Shown here one piece after another: positions 1-7,135 of a stretch of 17,386 nt of DNA (its first letter is position 1; each line of letters begins with the position of its first letter). A program made the translations under genes and the position numbers. The notes under the pieces were generated by a model that searched no databases, was not told the origin of the DNA, and was given only the letters and a program-made list of their open reading frames with translations. Origin of the DNA: Moraxellaceae bacterium (GTDB lineage Bacteria > Pseudomonadota > Gammaproteobacteria > Pseudomonadales > Moraxellaceae); contig JAUXNL010000185.1 of NCBI GenBank assembly GCA_030684415.1, positions 1 through 17,386 of the forward strand. Direction: 5' to 3'.

Positions 1-206
1 CACAACTCGCAAGCAGGAAACAACCATAAATCGGCAGTCCGCCTGCTACAGTCAAGAGCCTACCAACAACGAGTCTCAAAACCGATGCAATTCACTCCAT
101 GATGCCAGCCTTCATAGTGGCGCATTAACATCCCTCAAAATCATGCCCTCAACGAATGCGACTGGTTATACACATCAGGGCCACTATAGGACGACCATAC
201 AACTGA
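1..206. other. Non-coding end of the window, downstream of the last glycosyltransferase
   Basis: No convincing gene is seen in this stretch. On the minus strand, start codons at 175, 144, 131/125, 115 and 100 all run into stops within 23 codons. The longest of these frames, ATG at 125 to a TAG near position 60, has a GAGG-like sequence about 7 bases upstream but resembles nothing I recognise. No hairpin followed by a T-run, and so no clear intrinsic terminator, is visible. A pair of 8-base inverted repeats (ATAGTGGC at 114-121, GCCACTAT at 180-187) is 58 bases apart and probably chance. Confidence 0.5.
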
Positions 207-1703
207 TCAACGTAATGCGGCGGCCAGACGACGGAACAACAGCCGACAACGCTGACGCCAGCCCATGGCACGCCACATCTTCATCATCAATGGTGCACGC
301 TCTTCTGACGGTAACGCCAAAACATAAGCGATGACTTCGCGATCGATTTTCGCAACACCATGCTGCCGCCATTGCCGCTCATAAAATCCGGTATCCACCT
401 TGCCTATGGCAGCAATCGGGGCAAACAGCTTGCCCGACTCCAGTATATCCATCAGCCTCTGCCAGACCGCGTTGCCATCATGATTGCTGACTGATGCAGC
501 CAGCAGCGCTGCATCATTGTTACGCGCCAAGAGATCACCTCCGCCAGTCACCATCAGACCAGCAACACCATCCAGTAGCGCAGAGAGATCCGGATACTTT
601 GTCGCATCGAGTGGTGTGTAGCCGGTTGCGCCCGTCATCAATCCGCTTACGGGGATGCCTTGCGCGCGCACCTCAGGCAACACCGTGCCGCCCGTCATCG
701 GCAGGCTATCCAAATAAAGCGATGCTGCGCGCACCACCGCCAAATACTCCGCATAAGGCAGTACGGGATACAGGCGCAAACGCCTCGGATAACGTAGTTG
801 AGGCAAGTACCACCACCAGTTGTTACGCAGGTTGGGGCCTACGATTGTCATGCGCGCATCGGGAAAGCGCTCTAATAACGCCATGGCCAGCACCGGAAAC
901 GACAGATCTTCCGCAGGCCGGAACTTCAGCGATGATCCGGCGGACACCAGATGCAACGCACCAGCTCTCGGCTGGCATACCTCGTAATTAGCACCACTCG
1001 GGACTGGTATTCCCAAGAAGCTAGAGCTCACACGACGTTTCTCTGCGCTCAGCTGAAAACCGAAGACACTGACCTCCGCTACAACGTCGCTGCTATGGAA
1101 ACCAAACGAAAATGCATGATCAGCATGATTAACAAAAATAACTCGTATTGGACGGCGACTCCGCGCCAAGCCGACCGCAAGAGATGTATCAATGTCATCC
1201 GGGTGGATATGCAGTAGCACCTTGCCATAGCCCAAGATCATCTCTGCTAATGCCACAACTCCGTAGCCTTGCTCACTACAAATAACCCTCGTCGAGGAAG
1301 GAACACGTAAGACCTTGCCGTCATGCCCAAAGGGACGGGTTACCAGCACATCACTGTGTTCAGGAGACATGGCGGCTAACTTTTCCAGCAAGCGCGTATG
1401 CCCACCAGCAGCGTAGGGGGTAGAGATGACATGCAAGATACGTCCGCCGCATGGCGGGAGCTTATCGGAAAGTGGCCAAGCTGACTCCCATCGAGACAGC
1501 AATGCTGGCTCCAGCACATCGTCGCGATAGACACCGACTTGGTTGGACCAGAGCAGGCGACCACAAGCCCAGGCGGCCTTGGCAGCCGAGTCTGCATCTT
1601 GACGACTCAACGCATGGCTCCTTAGCGCATCAACAAATGACAGCAGCGCCTCAGGCATGGCCTCCGCATCGGGAGCACGAGACGACCAAGCATTAGAAGG
1701 CAT
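207..1703 (-). CDS. GT-B fold glycosyltransferase with N-terminal extension (498 aa)
   Basis: Probably transfers a sugar from a nucleotide donor during cell-surface polysaccharide assembly; donor and acceptor cannot be read from the sequence. The first roughly 85 residues resemble no domain I know. A Rossmann-like segment (RILHVISTPYAAGGHTR, about 88-104) then begins with the glycine-rich loop typical of GT-B enzymes. The C-terminal donor-binding half has LHLVSAGSSLKFRP (250-263), MTIVGPN (285-291) and DSLPMTGGTVLPEVRAQGIP (332-351), where E344 sits like the conserved acidic residue that contacts the donor sugar in GT4/GT41-like enzymes. The C-terminus is rich in Arg and hydrophobic residues (WRQRCRLLFRRLAAALR), compatible with membrane association. 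The ATG at 1703 overlaps the end of the fdtB-like gene by 11 bases, so the two are co-transcribed. No strong ribosome binding site precedes it, which fits translational coupling. It is the last gene of the visible operon. Confidence 0.8.
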   Translation of the reverse strand: MPSNAWSSRAPDAEAMPEALLSFVDALRSHALSRQDADSAAKAAWACGRLLWSNQVGVYRDDVLEPALLSRWESAWPLSDKLPPCGGRILHVISTPYAAGGHTRLLEKLAAMSPEHSDVLVTRPFGHDGKVLRVPSSTRVICSEQGYGVVALAEMILGYGKVLLHIHPDDIDTSLAVGLARSRRPIRVIFVNHADHAFSFGFHSSDVVAEVSVFGFQLSAEKRRVSSSFLGIPVPSGANYEVCQPRAGALHLVSAGSSLKFRPAEDLSFPVLAMALLERFPDARMTIVGPNLRNNWWWYLPQLRYPRRLRLYPVLPYAEYLAVVRAASLYLDSLPMTGGTVLPEVRAQGIPVSGLMTGATGYTPLDATKYPDLSALLDGVAGLMVTGGGDLLARNNDAALLAASVSNHDGNAVWQRLMDILESGKLFAPIAAIGKVDTGFYERQWRQHGVAKIDREVIAYVLALPSEERAPLMMKMWRAMGWRQRCRLLFRRLAAALR

Positions 1704-2790
1704 TTGTCACTCGGATCACTGTGTCCACCTGATCGGCACTCAGGTGCGGCCCCATTGGTAGGCTGAGTACCTCATCGTGAATGCGCTCGGTAAGAGGAAA
1801 CGAGCAAGCCCCCCAGCCTGCATAAGCTGGCTGCTGATGCGGCGGCACGGGATAGTGGATTAACGTCTGCACACCATGCTCCGTCAGATGCCGCTGCAGA
1901 GCAGCACGCTGACCACTGCGTACGACAAACAAATGCCAGACGTGCTGATCTTCCCGCACCAGATGCGGTAACTGCACATCAGGATGACGGATACCCTCCA
2001 AATATTTTCGTGCATGTTCGCGTCGTAGCGCAGTTTGTACATCCAGATACCGGAGCTTGACCCGAAGCAGCGCTGCCTGCATTTCATCGAGACGGCTGTT
2101 CACTCCTTGGTATAAATTCCGGTATTTTTCGTGGGATCCATAGTTGCGTAAGGCCCGCAAGATGTTTGCCAGCTCATCATCATCCGTCGTGATGGCCCCG
2201 GCATCACCCAATGCCCCCAAATTCTTGCCAGGATAAAAACTGAATCCTGCAGCATCACCCCAGCTACCGGCCTTACAGCCATCAATGCTCGCACCATGTG
2301 CTTGGGCTGCATCTTCCAGCAGCAAAAGATTGTGGGTATCCGCCAGTGCCGATAACGCCGGCATGTCGGCCAGTTGCCCGTATAAGTGAACAGCTAGAAT
2401 GGCACGAGTGCGTCCGGTCAATGCCGCCCTCGCTTTTTCGGGGCAGAGGTTGTAACTATGCTCATCCGGCTCGACCAGCACCGGCACAAGCCGGTTCTCC
2501 GTAATAGCCAAGATACTGGCGATATAGGTATTAGCAGGCACCAGCACCTCGTCGCCTTCTCGCAGCCGCCCCATTTCTTTCCAAGCGCGCAAGGTCAATG
2601 TCAGAGCGTCAAGTCCGTTGGCAACGCCAATACAGTGGCGACTACCACAATACGCAGCAAACTCTTGCTCAAAAGCAATCAGCTCGTGGCCTTGGATATA
2701 CCAGCCGGAATCAATCACCCGGCAGCAGGCCTCGAGCAATTCGTCACGACAACCAGCATTGATTCCTTGCAGGTCCAGAAAACTGATCAT
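1693..2790 (-). CDS. fdtB: dTDP-3-keto-6-deoxyhexose 3-aminotransferase (FdtB/QdtB type)
   Basis: PLP-dependent sugar aminotransferase of the DegT/DnrJ/EryC1/StrS family. It is expected to aminate the C3 keto group of a dTDP-3-keto-6-deoxyhexose in the cytoplasm, probably with glutamate as donor, giving dTDP-3-amino-3,6-dideoxyhexose. It opens with FLDLQGIN, followed by VANGLDALTLTLRA (56-69), the DAAQAHGA segment (160-167; D160 contacts the PLP ring nitrogen in this family) and FSFYPGKNLGALGDAG (183-198), where K189 is the Schiff-base lysine. The 365-residue length is normal. The ATG at 2790 overlaps the stop of the upstream acetyltransferase gene (ATGA). The adjacent FdtA-type isomerase and acetyltransferase are what assign it to the 3-amino branch rather than a 4-amino one. 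Whether the product is Fuc3N or Qui3N depends on the isomerase and is not resolved. Confidence 0.9.
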   Translation of the reverse strand: MISFLDLQGINAGCRDELLEACCRVIDSGWYIQGHELIAFEQEFAAYCGSRHCIGVANGLDALTLTLRAWKEMGRLREGDEVLVPANTYIASILAITENRLVPVLVEPDEHSYNLCPEKARAALTGRTRAILAVHLYGQLADMPALSALADTHNLLLLEDAAQAHGASIDGCKAGSWGDAAGFSFYPGKNLGALGDAGAITTDDDELANILRALRNYGSHEKYRNLYQGVNSRLDEMQAALLRVKLRYLDVQTALRREHARKYLEGIRHPDVQLPHLVREDQHVWHLFVVRSGQRAALQRHLTEHGVQTLIHYPVPPHQQPAYAGWGACSFPLTERIHDEVLSLPMGPHLSADQVDTVIRVTNAF

Positions 2791-3251
2791 GTGTTGAGAT
2801 ACCTGAGAATCTTGGCTGGATTTCCCGCAACCACAGCTTTGGCAGGCACATCACGGGTCACAACCGACCCCGCCCCCACCATGGAGCTCGCGCCAATCGT
2901 TATGCCTGGCAGTAAAGTCGCATTGGCACCAATACTCGCGCCATCCTGAATCGTAATCCCTAGGAAGCTCTTAGGATAAACCTGCGAACGCGGCATAGTA
3001 TCGTTGGTAAATGTGGCATTTGGCCCAATAAATACATGGTTGCCAATACGTGCGCCATCCCATATCTGAACACCAGACTTAATGGTCACATGATCGCCAA
3101 TTACCACATCATTTTCGATGAGGGCATGGGCGCAAATATTGCAATTTTTCCCAATCACCGCATTAGGTAAGATCACGCAATACTGCCAAACCCGCGTGCC
3201 TTCCCCAATATTTTGACTCATGACATCAGATAAGGGATGTATTGTCAGCAT
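2787..3251 (-). CDS. fdtC: dTDP-3-amino-3,6-dideoxyhexose N-acetyltransferase (FdtC/QdtC type)
   Basis: A left-handed beta-helix acyltransferase of 154 residues, expected to acetylate the 3-amino group made by the neighbouring aminotransferase, using acetyl-CoA. Hexapeptide-repeat coils cover most of the protein: IGKNCNI, IENDVVIGDHVTI, IGNHVFIGPNATF, IGANATLLPGITIG, MVGAGSVV. It ends with AVVAGNPAKILRY, the typical closing motif. The NDTMPRS segment (about 83-89) is characteristic of QdtC/WbbJ-like sugar N-acetyltransferases. I chose the ATG at 3251, which overlaps the isomerase gene by 26 bases, because it keeps the IHPLSDV opening normally present in the family. The next ATG at 3221 would remove it. 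The stop overlaps the next gene as ATGA. Confidence 0.87.
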   Translation of the reverse strand: MLTIHPLSDVMSQNIGEGTRVWQYCVILPNAVIGKNCNICAHALIENDVVIGDHVTIKSGVQIWDGARIGNHVFIGPNATFTNDTMPRSQVYPKSFLGITIQDGASIGANATLLPGITIGASSMVGAGSVVTRDVPAKAVVAGNPAKILRYLNT

Positions 3252-3648
3252 GTCTCACCAGCCTCTGAAATTCGGCGTAATCACGGACATAGTCACTCTC
3301 TAGATAGTGATCAGACGCCAGTACGAGAAGAACACAATCCACACTAAAATCATGCATTTCATGCCACACCATCGGAGGCAATAAAATTCCTTTATCTGGA
3401 CTGTCGAGCCAAACATCCCGACGAATCTGACCATCATCCATTACCATCCGGCAACGACCAGCTACACATATTGCTACTTGCTGCAACTCACGGTGGGCAT
3501 GAAAACCCCGTGCGACACTCGGACTTGTACCCACCAAGTAATAAGTCCTACGTATATCAAAAGGAATATTGCGCCCCGCTTCTAAAGCCACTAATTGGCC
3601 ACGCTCATCACCCAAGACCCTAAATGTCAGCAACTGCACGAGACTCAT
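3226..3648 (-). CDS. fdtA: dTDP-4-oxo-6-deoxyglucose 3,4-ketoisomerase (FdtA/QdtA type)
   Basis: A small cupin (140 aa) of the WxcM-like FdtA/QdtA family. It should convert dTDP-4-keto-6-deoxyglucose to a dTDP-3-keto-6-deoxyhexose, diverting the RmlB product from rhamnose to a 3-amino sugar. The signature GFHAHRELQQ lies at 48-57; H50 and H52 match the two catalytic histidines of the family. Also visible are DERGQLVALE (14-23), the cupin strand VAGRCRMVMDDG (62-73) and GILLPPMVWHEM (87-98). FdtA enzymes give the galacto configuration (to Fuc3N) and QdtA enzymes the gluco one (to Qui3N). The deciding residues cannot be assigned safely by eye, so the symbol means the family. The start ATG at 3648 overlaps the rmlC stop as ATGA. 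Confidence 0.88.
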   Translation of the reverse strand: MSLVQLLTFRVLGDERGQLVALEAGRNIPFDIRRTYYLVGTSPSVARGFHAHRELQQVAICVAGRCRMVMDDGQIRRDVWLDSPDKGILLPPMVWHEMHDFSVDCVLLVLASDHYLESDYVRDYAEFQRLVRHADNTSLI

Positions 3649-4205
3649 GACGACTCCTGCAGAGCCGAAAATACAGATGCATCCCTATCTTTTTCGCTAA
3701 TCACATACTGCATTTCCGGCCACGCAACACCCAAATCAGGATCATCCCAACGCAGCGATCGCTCAGACTCGCGGTGGTAATACGCAGTGGTCTTGTAGAG
3801 AAAATGAGTATTGTCCTCCAAGGCCACAAATCCATGAGCAAAGCCGGCCGGAATCCAGAGCATGTATTTATTGGCGGCACTCAATTCCACGCCCACCCAT
3901 TTTCCGAACGTCGTCGAATCACGGCGGATATCCACGGCCACATCCCAAGCCGCACCGGCCACCACCCGTACCAGCTTGCCTTGCGCATGAGGCGCCTGCT
4001 GATAATGCAAACCGCGCAATACGCCTTTATGTGAGCATGAGTGGTTGTCTTGCACAAAGGCCTGCGGGAGCGGCAAGCCCTGCGCACGCAAAGCCTCATG
4101 AAAGCGCTGCTCGTTAAAGCTCTCCATGAACCAGCCACGCTCATCTTCGAATACTTGCGGCTCGATCAATACCACATCGGGCAAGTCCGTCCTGATCAGT
4201 TTCAT
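3645..4205 (-). CDS. rmlC: dTDP-4-dehydrorhamnose 3,5-epimerase
   Basis: Third enzyme of dTDP-L-rhamnose synthesis; it epimerises C3 and C5 of dTDP-4-keto-6-deoxyglucose. At 186 residues it has the usual length. The family is clear from the opening MKLIRTDLPDVVLIEPQVF, then DERGWFMESFN (21-31), QDNHSCSHKGVLRGLHYQ (52-69), where H67 corresponds to the catalytic histidine, and WIPAGFAHGFVALED (117-131). The open frame continues upstream to 4301, but the ATG at 4205 matches the family N-terminus and sits in a perfect ATGA overlap with the rmlA stop. Its stop overlaps the fdtA start in the same way, so two enzymes that compete for the same intermediate are encoded back to back. Confidence 0.96.
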   Translation of the reverse strand: MKLIRTDLPDVVLIEPQVFEDERGWFMESFNEQRFHEALRAQGLPLPQAFVQDNHSCSHKGVLRGLHYQQAPHAQGKLVRVVAGAAWDVAVDIRRDSTTFGKWVGVELSAANKYMLWIPAGFAHGFVALEDNTHFLYKTTAYYHRESERSLRWDDPDLGVAWPEMQYVISEKDRDASVFSALQESS

Positions 4206-5086
4206 TGGCTGTCCTCTGCCAGCAATCGCAGCAGGTATTGCCCGTAACCGGTCTTCTTCAGCGTATCCGCCTCGCGCGCCAGATCTTCTCGCGACAACCA
4301 CCCCTGGCGGTAGCCGATTTCCTCAAGGCAGGCCACTTTCAGGCCTTGGCGTTTCTCGATGGTCTGCACAAAACTACCGGCCTCCATTAATGAGTCATGC
4401 GTGCCGGTATCCAGCCAAGCGAAACCGCGCCCCAGCAACTCCACACGCAAGTCGCCGCGCTGCAAATAGGCATTGTTCACGTCGGTGATTTCCAGCTCAC
4501 CGCGCGCCGATGGCTTTACCGCTTTTGCAATATCGATGACATCGTTGTCGTAAAAGTACAGCCCTGTGACGGCATAGTTGGATTTAGGACTGGCTGGCTT
4601 TTCTTCAATCGAAACGGCCCTTCCTTCCGCATCAAACTGCACCACGCCGAAGCGTTCGGGATCAGATACGTGGTATCCGAAAACGGTGGCGCCATTTGTG
4701 CGCTCAGCTGCCGCTTTGAGCTGCACACCAAAAGACTGCCCGTAAAAAATGTTGTCGCCCAGAATCAGACAAACACGGTCCGAGCCAATGAAGTCGGCTC
4801 CGATGATGAACGCCTGAGCCAAACCGTCAGGACTGGGTTGCAATGCATACTGGAGTCGGACACCAAATGCGGCACCGTCACCCAATAGCCTCTCGTAGCC
4901 TGGCAAATCCTCTGGCGTGGAGATGATGAGAATGTCACGAATTCCCGCCAGCATGAGCACAGAGAGCGGGTAATAAATCATGGGCTTGTCATAAATCGGC
5001 AGAAGCTGCTTGGACAATCCTCGGGTGATGGGATGCAGACGGGTGCCTGACCCCCCAGCCAGAACAATGCCTTTTATCGCGCTCAT
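4202..5086 (-). CDS. rmlA: Glucose-1-phosphate thymidylyltransferase
   Basis: First enzyme of the dTDP-sugar pathway, joining dTTP and glucose-1-phosphate to give dTDP-glucose and pyrophosphate. At 294 residues it matches the usual length. The nucleotidyltransferase signature is GIVLAGGSGTRLHPIT (6-21), followed by SKQLLPIYDKPMIYYP (25-40; K26 is the conserved phosphate-binding lysine) and LILGDNIFYG (107-116; D111 is the metal-binding aspartate). VSIEEKPASPKSNYAVTGLYFYD further on is also typical of RmlA. The ATG at 5086 overlaps the rmlD stop as ATGA, and GGAGAG lies about 9 bases upstream. Its product feeds both the rhamnose and the 3-acetamido-sugar branches encoded here. Confidence 0.97.
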   Translation of the reverse strand: MSAIKGIVLAGGSGTRLHPITRGLSKQLLPIYDKPMIYYPLSVLMLAGIRDILIISTPEDLPGYERLLGDGAAFGVRLQYALQPSPDGLAQAFIIGADFIGSDRVCLILGDNIFYGQSFGVQLKAAAERTNGATVFGYHVSDPERFGVVQFDAEGRAVSIEEKPASPKSNYAVTGLYFYDNDVIDIAKAVKPSARGELEITDVNNAYLQRGDLRVELLGRGFAWLDTGTHDSLMEAGSFVQTIEKRQGLKVACLEEIGYRQGWLSREDLAREADTLKKTGYGQYLLRLLAEDSQ

Positions 5087-5985
5087 AGTGCGTGGCTCTC
5101 CATCAATACATCAGTTACCTGATCCACAGAAAAACTCCAGTCAGGCAGTGCAATTCCCAGCGCCTGCTCGATTCGCCTGCAATCCAGCCGGGATGAAAGC
5201 GGACGTCGGGCCGGCGTGGGGTAGGCAGAAGACGGAATGGCCGAGACGGCGTCCGCCGACACCTTCACAGCCCAATTCCTGGCAGCAGCCCTGGCAATGA
5301 CATGTTGCGCATAGCCATGCCAGTTTATACAGCCTGCGGCCGCCACATGATAAATGCCCTGCTCCACAGCTACGCCCCGGCAATCATCACGCAGCAACAA
5401 CGTGCTGACATCCGCCAGTAAAGCTGCGGATGTTGGAGCGCCCCACTGATCAGCCACAACAGCCAATGACTCGCGCTGTCGTGACAGGCGCAGCATGGTC
5501 TTGAGGAAGTTACTGCCATGCAGGCCATACACCCACGAAGTACGGAAAATCCAGTGCTTCGCGCCGACCGCCTCAATCTCTCGCTCACCCTGTAGCTTAC
5601 TGGCACCATAAATACCCAGAGGCGCCGTTACATCAGACTCGGTATATGGGCTTATTGCGGAACCATCGAAAACGTAATCGGTAGAGTAATGCAGCAGTGC
5701 CGCTCCGGTACGTGATGCCTCTTCCGCCAGGATACGAGGGGCAGTTGCATTTACGGCATAGGCAAGCTCAGGCTCACTTTCTGCGCGGTCTACCGCTGTA
5801 TAAGCCGCCGCATTAACGATAATGCTGGGCTGCACCTGCTGCACACAGCTACGCAAGCCAACCTCATCCGCAAGATCACACTGGCGCCGACCCAAGGCAA
5901 CAACTCGCCCCAAGGGGGCCAAAGCCCGCTGAAGCTCGAAGCCCAACTGGCCGTCTGCGCCTGTCAGCATGATGATGTGACTCAC
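5083..5985 (-). CDS. rmlD: dTDP-4-dehydrorhamnose reductase
   Basis: Last enzyme of dTDP-L-rhamnose synthesis, reducing the C4 keto group with NAD(P)H. It is an extended short-chain dehydrogenase. From the chosen start, the nucleotide-binding loop GADGQLG lies at 9-15, the STDYVFDG motif at 101-108 (T102) and the YGASK active-site motif at 126-130 (Y126, K130). The open frame extends to 6039, but the GTG at 5985 is preferred. It forms a GTGA overlap with the rmlB stop, has AGGAG about 7 bases upstream, and gives 300 residues, close to the usual 299. The ATG at 5970 (MLTGADGQ) is an alternative that would leave almost nothing before the first strand. Confidence 0.95.
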   Translation of the reverse strand: MSHIIMLTGADGQLGFELQRALAPLGRVVALGRRQCDLADEVGLRSCVQQVQPSIIVNAAAYTAVDRAESEPELAYAVNATAPRILAEEASRTGAALLHYSTDYVFDGSAISPYTESDVTAPLGIYGASKLQGEREIEAVGAKHWIFRTSWVYGLHGSNFLKTMLRLSRQRESLAVVADQWGAPTSAALLADVSTLLLRDDCRGVAVEQGIYHVAAAGCINWHGYAQHVIARAAARNWAVKVSADAVSAIPSSAYPTPARRPLSSRLDCRRIEQALGIALPDWSFSVDQVTDVLMESHAL

Positions 5986-7049
5986 TGCTGCTCTCCTAGC
6001 CGCTCCAGCCGATACGCACCACTGAGCACACGCTGCCACCAGTCGCGATTATCGAGATACCAGCGAACCGTCTTGCGCAGCCCACTCTCGAAGGACTCTT
6101 GCGGCACCCACCCCAATTCACGCTCAATTTTCCCCGCATCAATCGCATAGCGGGCATCATGGCCCGGGCGGTCCTTCACAAACGTAATGAGGTCGCGATA
6201 GTGTCGCAAACTCTTGGCCTTTTCGTGCGGCGCCATTTCTTCCAACAAGCTGCATATTGCCTCTACTACATGCAGATTTCGCTGCTCGTTATGCCCACCA
6301 ATATTGTAGGTCTCTCCCACCACACCGCGTGAAACAACGGCCACCAAGGCTTGCGCGTGATCTTCGACATACAGCCAATCACGAATCTGCGAACCATCAC
6401 CATAAACAGGCAGAGGTTTGCCATGCAGGGCATTCAGAATGACATGAGGAATCAGCTTTTCCGGAAAATGGAAAGGCCCGTAATTATTGGAGCAGTTGGT
6501 TATGAGCGTTGGCAGGCCATAGGTTCGTTGCCAGGCCCTGACCAGATGATCGCTGGCAGCCTTGCTGGCTGAATAGGGTGAGCTGGGCGCATATGGCGTC
6601 GTCTCCAAAAAGAGGTCCGTGCTGCCATGAAGATCGCCATAAACCTCATCAGTCGAGACATGATGAAAGCGGAACTCCGCCTGCCGCGAAGGCTCCAGCA
6701 TCGACCAGTACTTTCTGGTCGCCTCAAGCAACGTATAAGTGCCGACAATATTCGTTTGCACAAAAGCACCCGGACCATCAATCGAGCGATCCACATGCGA
6801 CTCTGCCGCCAAGTGCATGACGGCATCAGGCACATGCTCACTGAAAACCCGATCAAGTGCTTGGCGATCCGTAATATTCACCCGTTCGAATGCATAGCGA
6901 TCACTGCCCGCAACGCTGGTGAGCGACTCCAGATTTCCGGCATACGTCAGGCAGTCAAGATTGACGACATGATGCGATGTATTGGCAACAAGCTCCCGAA
7001 CCACGGCAGACCCGATAAAGCCAGCGCCGCCCGTAACCAGAATTTTCAT
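5982..7049 (-). CDS. rmlB: dTDP-glucose 4,6-dehydratase
   Basis: Second enzyme of the pathway: NAD-dependent conversion of dTDP-glucose to dTDP-4-keto-6-deoxyglucose, the branch point for rhamnose and the 3-amino sugar. It opens with the Rossmann motif VTGGAGFIGS (5-14). HLAAESHVDRSIDGP (79-93), the STDEVYGD active-site motif (132-139; T133, D134, E135) and YSASK (159-163; Y159, K163) are all present. QIRDWLYVEDHAQAL and RPGHDARYAIDAGKI complete the typical RmlB pattern. The length is 355 residues. The ATG at 7049 has AAGGTG about 10 bases upstream. It also shares bases with the stop of a 29-codon frame that fills the gap upstream (see that entry). Confidence 0.97.
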   Translation of the reverse strand: MKILVTGGAGFIGSAVVRELVANTSHHVVNLDCLTYAGNLESLTSVAGSDRYAFERVNITDRQALDRVFSEHVPDAVMHLAAESHVDRSIDGPGAFVQTNIVGTYTLLEATRKYWSMLEPSRQAEFRFHHVSTDEVYGDLHGSTDLFLETTPYAPSSPYSASKAASDHLVRAWQRTYGLPTLITNCSNNYGPFHFPEKLIPHVILNALHGKPLPVYGDGSQIRDWLYVEDHAQALVAVVSRGVVGETYNIGGHNEQRNLHVVEAICSLLEEMAPHEKAKSLRHYRDLITFVKDRPGHDARYAIDAGKIERELGWVPQESFESGLRKTVRWYLDNRDWWQRVLSGAYRLERLGEQQ

Positions 7050-7135
7050 GCGGATCTTTCACCTTGTCTTGCAAGCGAGAATGAGTACACCCGATTGGCC
7101 ATCATTTTTGACATCCCGCCCCATGAAAAGAGCAT
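7046..7135 (-). CDS. Possible 29-codon small ORF bridging the gap before rmlB
   Basis: This frame exactly fills the 85-base space between the gene ending at 7135 and rmlB. Its ATG (7135-7133) overlaps the TGA of the upstream gene (TGATG), and its TGA (7048-7046) overlaps the rmlB ATG (ATGA). The product begins MLFSWGGMSKMMANRVYSF and ends LARQGERSA. I recognise no domain, and it is not clearly a membrane segment. No ribosome binding site precedes its ATG, so it would depend on ribosomes that have just terminated. It may be a real small gene, a coupling relay that feeds ribosomes to rmlB, or chance: an open frame of 30 codons is not rare at this base composition. The sibling frame at 11535-11654 has the same layout. 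Confidence 0.3.
   Translation of the reverse strand: MLFSWGGMSKMMANRVYSFSLARQGERSA

Noticed and set aside
59..131. 23-codon minus-strand frame near the left edge
   Set aside because: Short, ends in TAG, no similarity recognised and no coupling to the preceding gene, which ends about 76 bases earlier.
114..187. 8-base inverted repeat ATAGTGGC / GCCACTAT as a terminator for the operon
   Set aside because: The arms are 58 bases apart and no T-run follows, so it does not look like an intrinsic terminator.
4206..4301. Extended N-terminus of RmlC to 4301
   Set aside because: It runs through the rmlA coding end. The ATG at 4205 gives the exact family start and an ATGA overlap.
5986..6039. Extended N-terminus of RmlD to 6039
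   Set aside because: It lies within the rmlB coding end. GTG at 5985 has AGGAG and a GTGA overlap and gives the normal length.
7050..7134. Promoter upstream of rmlB
   Set aside because: I could not find a convincing -35/-10 pair with correct spacing in this gap.
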